Positions 59,590 through 64,000 of a stretch of 64,000 bases of DNA are shown here, in pieces. The notes under the pieces were generated by a model. It saw only the letters and a program-made list of their open reading frames with translations, was not told where the DNA came from and made no database searches. Made by a program: the position numbers and the translations under genes. The stretch lies in contig NZ_CP013926.1 in NCBI RefSeq assembly GCF_001562115.1, positions 1,488,001-1,552,000 on the forward strand. Direction: 5' to 3'. Source of the DNA: Alteromonas stellipolaris. GTDB lineage: Bacteria > Pseudomonadota > Gammaproteobacteria > Enterobacterales > Alteromonadaceae. Each line of letters starts with the position of its first letter. Within the stretch, counting starts at the first letter, position 1.

Positions 59590-61866
59590 TTAGCTAGACT
59601 CTGTTTCTTCCTTAACTGCATCAACGCCTGAATATTCAAACTCCAACTTATCGTCGTTCAAATCTACTTTAACGTCGCCGCCTTTAGTTAATTCACCAAA
59701 CAGCAATTCATTCGCTAGCTCTTTCTTAATCTCTTCTTTGATTAAGCGAGACATAGGACGTGCACCCATGGACTTGTCGTAGCCCTTCTCGGCTAAATAA
59801 GCTCTAGCTGCGGGGGTAACCTCTAAAGATACACCTTTAACGTCCAGCTGCGCCTGAAGCTCAATAATGAACTTATCGACAACCTGCAAGATAACCTCAG
59901 CATCAAGGTGATTAAACCAGATAATACCGTCTAAGCGGTTTCTGAATTCAGGGGTAAACACCTTATTGATTTCAGATAGCGCATCGTGGCTATGATCTTG
60001 CTGTTTAAAGCCAATAGACTTGCGCACCGTTTCCTGCACACCCGCATTGGTCGTCATTACCAATACTACATTTCTGAAGTCTACTTTACGGCCATTGTTG
60101 TCGGTAAGCGTACCGTGATCCATTACCTGCAACAGAATGTTGTAGATATCACTGTGCGCTTTCTCAATTTCATCTAGCAGTACCACAGAGTATGGGTTTT
60201 TAATCACAGCATCGGTTAACAATCCACCTTGCTCAAAACCAACATAACCTGGAGGTGCACCAATTAAACGACTAACCGCGTGGCGCTCCATGTACTCAGA
60301 CATATCGAAACGAACCAACTCAACGCCCATAATTTTAGCGAGTTGCTGCGTAACTTCGGTTTTACCAACTCCCGTAGGCCCTGCAAACAAGAAACTACCA
60401 ATAGGCTTTTCTTCAGCACCTAACCCAGAACGGGACAGCAATATAGCGTCGTTAAGCGTCTCTATGGCCTTGTCTTGACCAAACACCATCATTTTAAGGT
60501 TGCGGCCAAGGTTCTTAAGTACTTCTTTGTCAGACGCTGACACAGACTTTTCAGGGATTCGGGCCATTTTCGCAATAATCTGCTCAATATCCCCTACCCC
60601 AATCGTTTTCTTACGTTTCGATTGTGGCAACAAGCGCTGGCTTGCACCTGCTTCGTCCATCACGTCAATAGCTTTATCCGGCAGATGGCGTTCGTTAATG
60701 TACTTAGCCGATAGTTCAGCTGCCGCCTGAATAGCTTTTTGCGTGTAGCGTACGTTGTGATGATCTTCATATCGGCTTTTAAGGCCAAGTAGAATTTTGG
60801 TGGTATCACTAACGCTTGGCTCAGTCACATCCACTTTTTGGAAACGACGGGCCAAGGCTCTGTCTTTTTCAAAAATACCTTGGTATTCCTGATAAGTTGT
60901 CGAGCCAATACAACGAAGTTCACCGCTTGAAAGCTTAGGCTTCAGCAAGTTAGATGCATCCATAACACCTCCCGATGCTGCACCAGCACCAATGATGGTA
61001 TGAATTTCATCAATAAACAAAATAGCGTCTTCGTCTTTCGACAATTCTTTCAATATCGCTTTTAAGCGTTTCTCGAAATCACCACGGTATTTAGTACCGG
61101 CTAGCAGGCCACCTAAATCTAGCGAGTAAACGGTACTGTTACTGATAACCTCGGGCACGTCTTCGTTTACAATGCGATAAGCCAACCCTTCAGCAATAGC
61201 GGTTTTACCTACGCCAGCTTCACCCACCAATAGCGGGTTATTCTTTCTACGACGACATAAAATCTGAATGGTGCGCTCTACTTCTTTATCGCGTCCAATT
61301 AATGGGTCTACTTTGCCTTCTTTGGCATGGCGATTTAAATCGGTAGCGTACTTACTTAATGCCGAACCACTTTCTTCCGCACCATCACCTTCTTCACCAG
61401 AGTCTGAATTAATGGGTGCGTCATCTTCGGCTTTACTTACACCGTGACTAATAAAGTTAACGATATCTAAGCGGGTTACATCAGACTTTTTAAGAATGAA
61501 TACGGCTTGAGACTCTTGCTCACTGAAAATAGCGACTAGTACATTGGCACCAGTGACTTCTTCTTTACCAGATGATTGCACATGGAAGACTGCACGTTGG
61601 AGCACGCGCTGAAAACCTAAGGTAGGCTGGGTTTCTCGTTCGTTCATTTGCTCGTCAAGAATCAACGGGGTAGTGTCTTTAACGAAAGAGATCAGCTCAC
61701 TTTTAATTGCTTCAATATCCGCACCACAGGCATGCAGTGCTTCACGGGCTGCCGAGTTATCAAGTAGCGCCAGCAATAAATGCTCGACCGTCATAAACTC
61801 ATGGCGGTGTTCTCTGGCAAATACAAACGCATCATTCAACGTTTGTTCTAATTCTTTATTTAACAT
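59590..61866 (-). CDS. clpA: ATP-dependent Clp protease ATP-binding subunit ClpA
   Basis: 758 residues, the length of E. coli ClpA. N-terminal Clp_N repeats (TVEHLLLALLDN), first AAA+ with GEAGVGKTA and LFIDEIHTIIGAGAASG, second with GPTGVGKTE and LLDEIEKAHSDIYN. The ClpP-docking loop is IGF in VRKSIGFKQQ. It unfolds substrates delivered by ClpS and feeds ClpP. clpS is 24 bases upstream on the same strand. Confidence 0.97.
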   Translation of the reverse strand: MLNKELEQTLNDAFVFAREHRHEFMTVEHLLLALLDNSAAREALHACGADIEAIKSELISFVKDTTPLILDEQMNERETQPTLGFQRVLQRAVFHVQSSGKEEVTGANVLVAIFSEQESQAVFILKKSDVTRLDIVNFISHGVSKAEDDAPINSDSGEEGDGAEESGSALSKYATDLNRHAKEGKVDPLIGRDKEVERTIQILCRRRKNNPLLVGEAGVGKTAIAEGLAYRIVNEDVPEVISNSTVYSLDLGGLLAGTKYRGDFEKRLKAILKELSKDEDAILFIDEIHTIIGAGAASGGVMDASNLLKPKLSSGELRCIGSTTYQEYQGIFEKDRALARRFQKVDVTEPSVSDTTKILLGLKSRYEDHHNVRYTQKAIQAAAELSAKYINERHLPDKAIDVMDEAGASQRLLPQSKRKKTIGVGDIEQIIAKMARIPEKSVSASDKEVLKNLGRNLKMMVFGQDKAIETLNDAILLSRSGLGAEEKPIGSFLFAGPTGVGKTEVTQQLAKIMGVELVRFDMSEYMERHAVSRLIGAPPGYVGFEQGGLLTDAVIKNPYSVVLLDEIEKAHSDIYNILLQVMDHGTLTDNNGRKVDFRNVVLVMTTNAGVQETVRKSIGFKQQDHSHDALSEINKVFTPEFRNRLDGIIWFNHLDAEVILQVVDKFIIELQAQLDVKGVSLEVTPAARAYLAEKGYDKSMGARPMSRLIKEEIKKELANELLFGELTKGGDVKVDLNDDKLEFEYSGVDAVKEETESS

Positions 61867-61890
61867 ATCGCTCGCCCTCTACAAATTGAC

Positions 61891-62211
61891 TTACGCCTGT
61901 TCCATAGTACACATAAGCGGATGACTGTGCTTACGTGCATACTGATTCACCTGCATCACCTTGGTTTCTGCTATCTCAGCAGTAAAAATGCCACAAACCG
62001 CCTTACCTTGGTAGTGTACTGTTAGCATTATTTGATGCGCTTTCTCAGCATCCATATTAAAAAATTGTATGAGCACTTCAATTACAAAATCCATTGGCGT
62101 GTAATCGTCGTTGTTCAACAACACTTTATACATTGGCGGCGGCTGCGTTTTTTGGCGCTGCGCGTCTTTGAGTTTTTCCCTTTCGATGCTAATGGCGTTG
62201 TCTCTACTCAT
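61891..62211 (-). CDS. clpS: ClpA adaptor ClpS
   Basis: 106 residues. N-degron receptor for Clp[31 protein letters not shown] carries the residues of the hydrophobic pocket, and the C-terminal core ends [22 protein letters not shown]. Pairs with clpA and is divergent from cspD, as in E. coli. Confidence 0.97.
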   Translation of the reverse strand: MSRDNAISIEREKLKDAQRQKTQPPPMYKVLLNNDDYTPMDFVIEVLIQFFNMDAEKAHQIMLTVHYQGKAVCGIFTAEIAETKVMQVNQYARKHSHPLMCTMEQA

Positions 62212-62279
62212 AATTAATAATAGTGCTTTGTTGGCAGATGTCTCACTAACTTTAGGATAAAATTAATTCACATTTGCTC

Positions 62280-62309
62280 TTGACATAATATGGTTAAAAA
62301 ATCTACATT
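62280..62309 (+). promoter_or_regulatory. Sigma-70 type promoter of the cold-shock gene
   Basis: TTGACA at 62280-62285, an 18-base gap, and TACATT at 62304-62309 (4 of 6 against TATAAT). It leaves a leader of about 95 bases before the ATG at 62410, which is usual for cold-shock-type genes. Confidence 0.5.
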
Positions 62310-62409
62310 TTAGAGGTGACGTTGTTGTTTTCAAAACACGTCACACTGCCTTCAATTATATTGTGGGGGCATAATCGTGTTAGTTCAAGGATTAAGAGGA
62401 AGTCGAAGT

Positions 62410-62628
62410 ATGGCGATTGGCAAAGTTAAATGGTTTAACAACGCGAAAGGATTTGGTTTTATTGTACCTGAAGATGGTGGCGAAGATATTTTCGCACACT
62501 ACTCAACCATCCAAATGGAAGGATATCGCTCACTTAAAGCTGGTCAAGAAGTCACGTATGACGTGCAACAGGGCCCTAAAGGCTTACACGCCGAAAACAT
62601 AGGCTTTAAAGAAGAACCAGAGCGTTAA
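62410..62628 (+). CDS. cspD: Cold-shock domain protein CspD
   Basis: 72 residues from ATG at 62410, with GAGGAAG about 8 bases upstream; the GTG at 62377 would add 11 unrelated residues. One OB fold with RNP1 KGFGFIV and RNP2 EDIFAHYS. The position opposite clpS and the ending GPKGLHAENI suggest CspD, a stationary-phase single-stranded nucleic acid binder that can inhibit replication in E. coli. Confidence 0.93.
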   Translation: MAIGKVKWFNNAKGFGFIVPEDGGEDIFAHYSTIQMEGYRSLKAGQEVTYDVQQGPKGLHAENIGFKEEPER

Positions 62629-62653
62629 GTAACACAAAAAAATTCTACAGAAG

Positions 62654-62690
62654 CCTGTTGCTGCTACCTAAGGCAGCAGTGGGTTTTTTC
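62654..62690 (+). terminator. cspD terminator
   Basis: 11-bp stem with G-T pairs: CCTGTTGCTGC / GCAGCAGTGGG, 8-base loop, then TTTTTTC. Confidence 0.85.
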
Positions 62691-62958
62691 TTAGGGAGTC
62701 GACAATCGTTCACTCTCATAGAGATGTATGGCCTACTCTTTTTATTAAATTTTATTTATTTCCTCGCAACACTTCTTTTAATTATTACTTATTTTTAAAT
62801 AATCTGAGCTTAAATTAGATAATTTACTTTTCTGCTTTCCTATATTTTTAGATTAAATTGCGCTAACCAGTAAAAAACTAAAATTTATAAGCATAAAGCT
62901 AAGTAACTATTCTGGAAATTTTCACCAGTAGTTTTTTTAAATTTTAATTAATATAAAA

Positions 62959-62994
62959 AAAAGCGACCCTGACTATTTGGTCAGGGGCGCTTTT
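62959..62994 (-). terminator. icd terminator
   Basis: AAAAGCG-A-CCCTGAC pairs with GTCAGGG-G-CGCTTTT (one mismatch) around TATTTG. On the minus strand a T run follows. Confidence 0.88.
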
Positions 62995-63036
62995 ACAAAT
63001 TAGGTTACTAAAATATCAGCAGCCTATTTAGTTTTA

Positions 63037-64000
<964 letters not shown>

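Larger units (their letters stand above)
62629..63036. other. Intergenic region cspD / icd
   Basis: 408 bases between convergent genes, strongly AT-rich in the middle (about 62740-62960). It carries a terminator at each end. Nothing else is visible. Confidence 0.7.

Overview
The window is a chromosomal segment of a gammaproteobacterium. Protein sequences and gene order point to Alteromonadales, most likely Alteromonas or a close relative. The signs are the leuS-lptE-holA-nadD-rsfS-rlmH-mrdA-mrdB-rlpA-dacA-ybeD-lipB-lipA block, the trxB/aat/bpt/infA/clpA/clpS/cspD block, the rlmE-ftsH-folP-glmM-tpiA-secG-tRNA-Leu block, and a monomeric-type isocitrate dehydrogenase. The genus is inferred from family knowledge; no search was run. 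I see no IS element, prophage, CRISPR array, rRNA or integrase. This is mostly core genome.

Layout. 1-6600: small accessory genes (a truncated lipoprotein, membrane proteins, a NYN-domain protein, a VF530 protein, a GNAT acetyltransferase, the ModF twin-ABC ATPase, DUF1244). 6734-8845: pnp. 9182-23231: a mixed stretch with an HNH nuclease, an MscS-type channel, putP-proB-proA (proline uptake and synthesis on one strand), a eukaryotic-type topoisomerase IB, a stress/envelope-like group (two-membrane-segment protein, DUF2878, a phosphatase-lipid kinase fusion, hemerythrin, a 52-residue YqaE/Pmp3 protein), and an EAL protein with a dead GGDEF domain. 23364-29740, all minus strand: rlmE, ftsH, folP, glmM, tpiA, secG and tRNA-Leu(GAG), with yhbY divergent. 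30267-33571: a short-chain dehydrogenase and a Lon-like protease. 33959-47054: a plus-strand block for tRNA charging, LPS transport, DNA polymerase delta subunit, NAD synthesis, ribosome silencing and methylation, cell elongation and lipoate synthesis. 47117-55815: a DUF885 hydrolase, asparaginase, DUF2797, nitroreductase, DoxX, SppA, SprT and YfbV. 56441-62628: thioredoxin reductase and the N-degron set aat, bpt, clpA, clpS, with infA and cspD. 63037-64000: 3' part of isocitrate dehydrogenase.

Most notable observations. (i) The usual rimP-nusA-infB-rbfA-truB-rpsO run between tRNA-Leu and pnp is missing, and about 14.5 kb of unrelated genes lie there. (ii) sprT has no ATG, GTG or TTG at the right place and appears to start at ATA. 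(iii) A 35-codon upstream ORF with a strong ribosome binding site overlaps the start of leuS. (iv) A near-consensus heat-shock promoter precedes rlmE-ftsH. (v) A membrane protein fuses a tyrosine/dual-specificity phosphatase to a diacylglycerol-kinase-type lipid kinase. (vi) A degenerate 13-14 bp tandem repeat fills part of the infA-clpA gap. I did not find a convincing wholly new multi-gene system.
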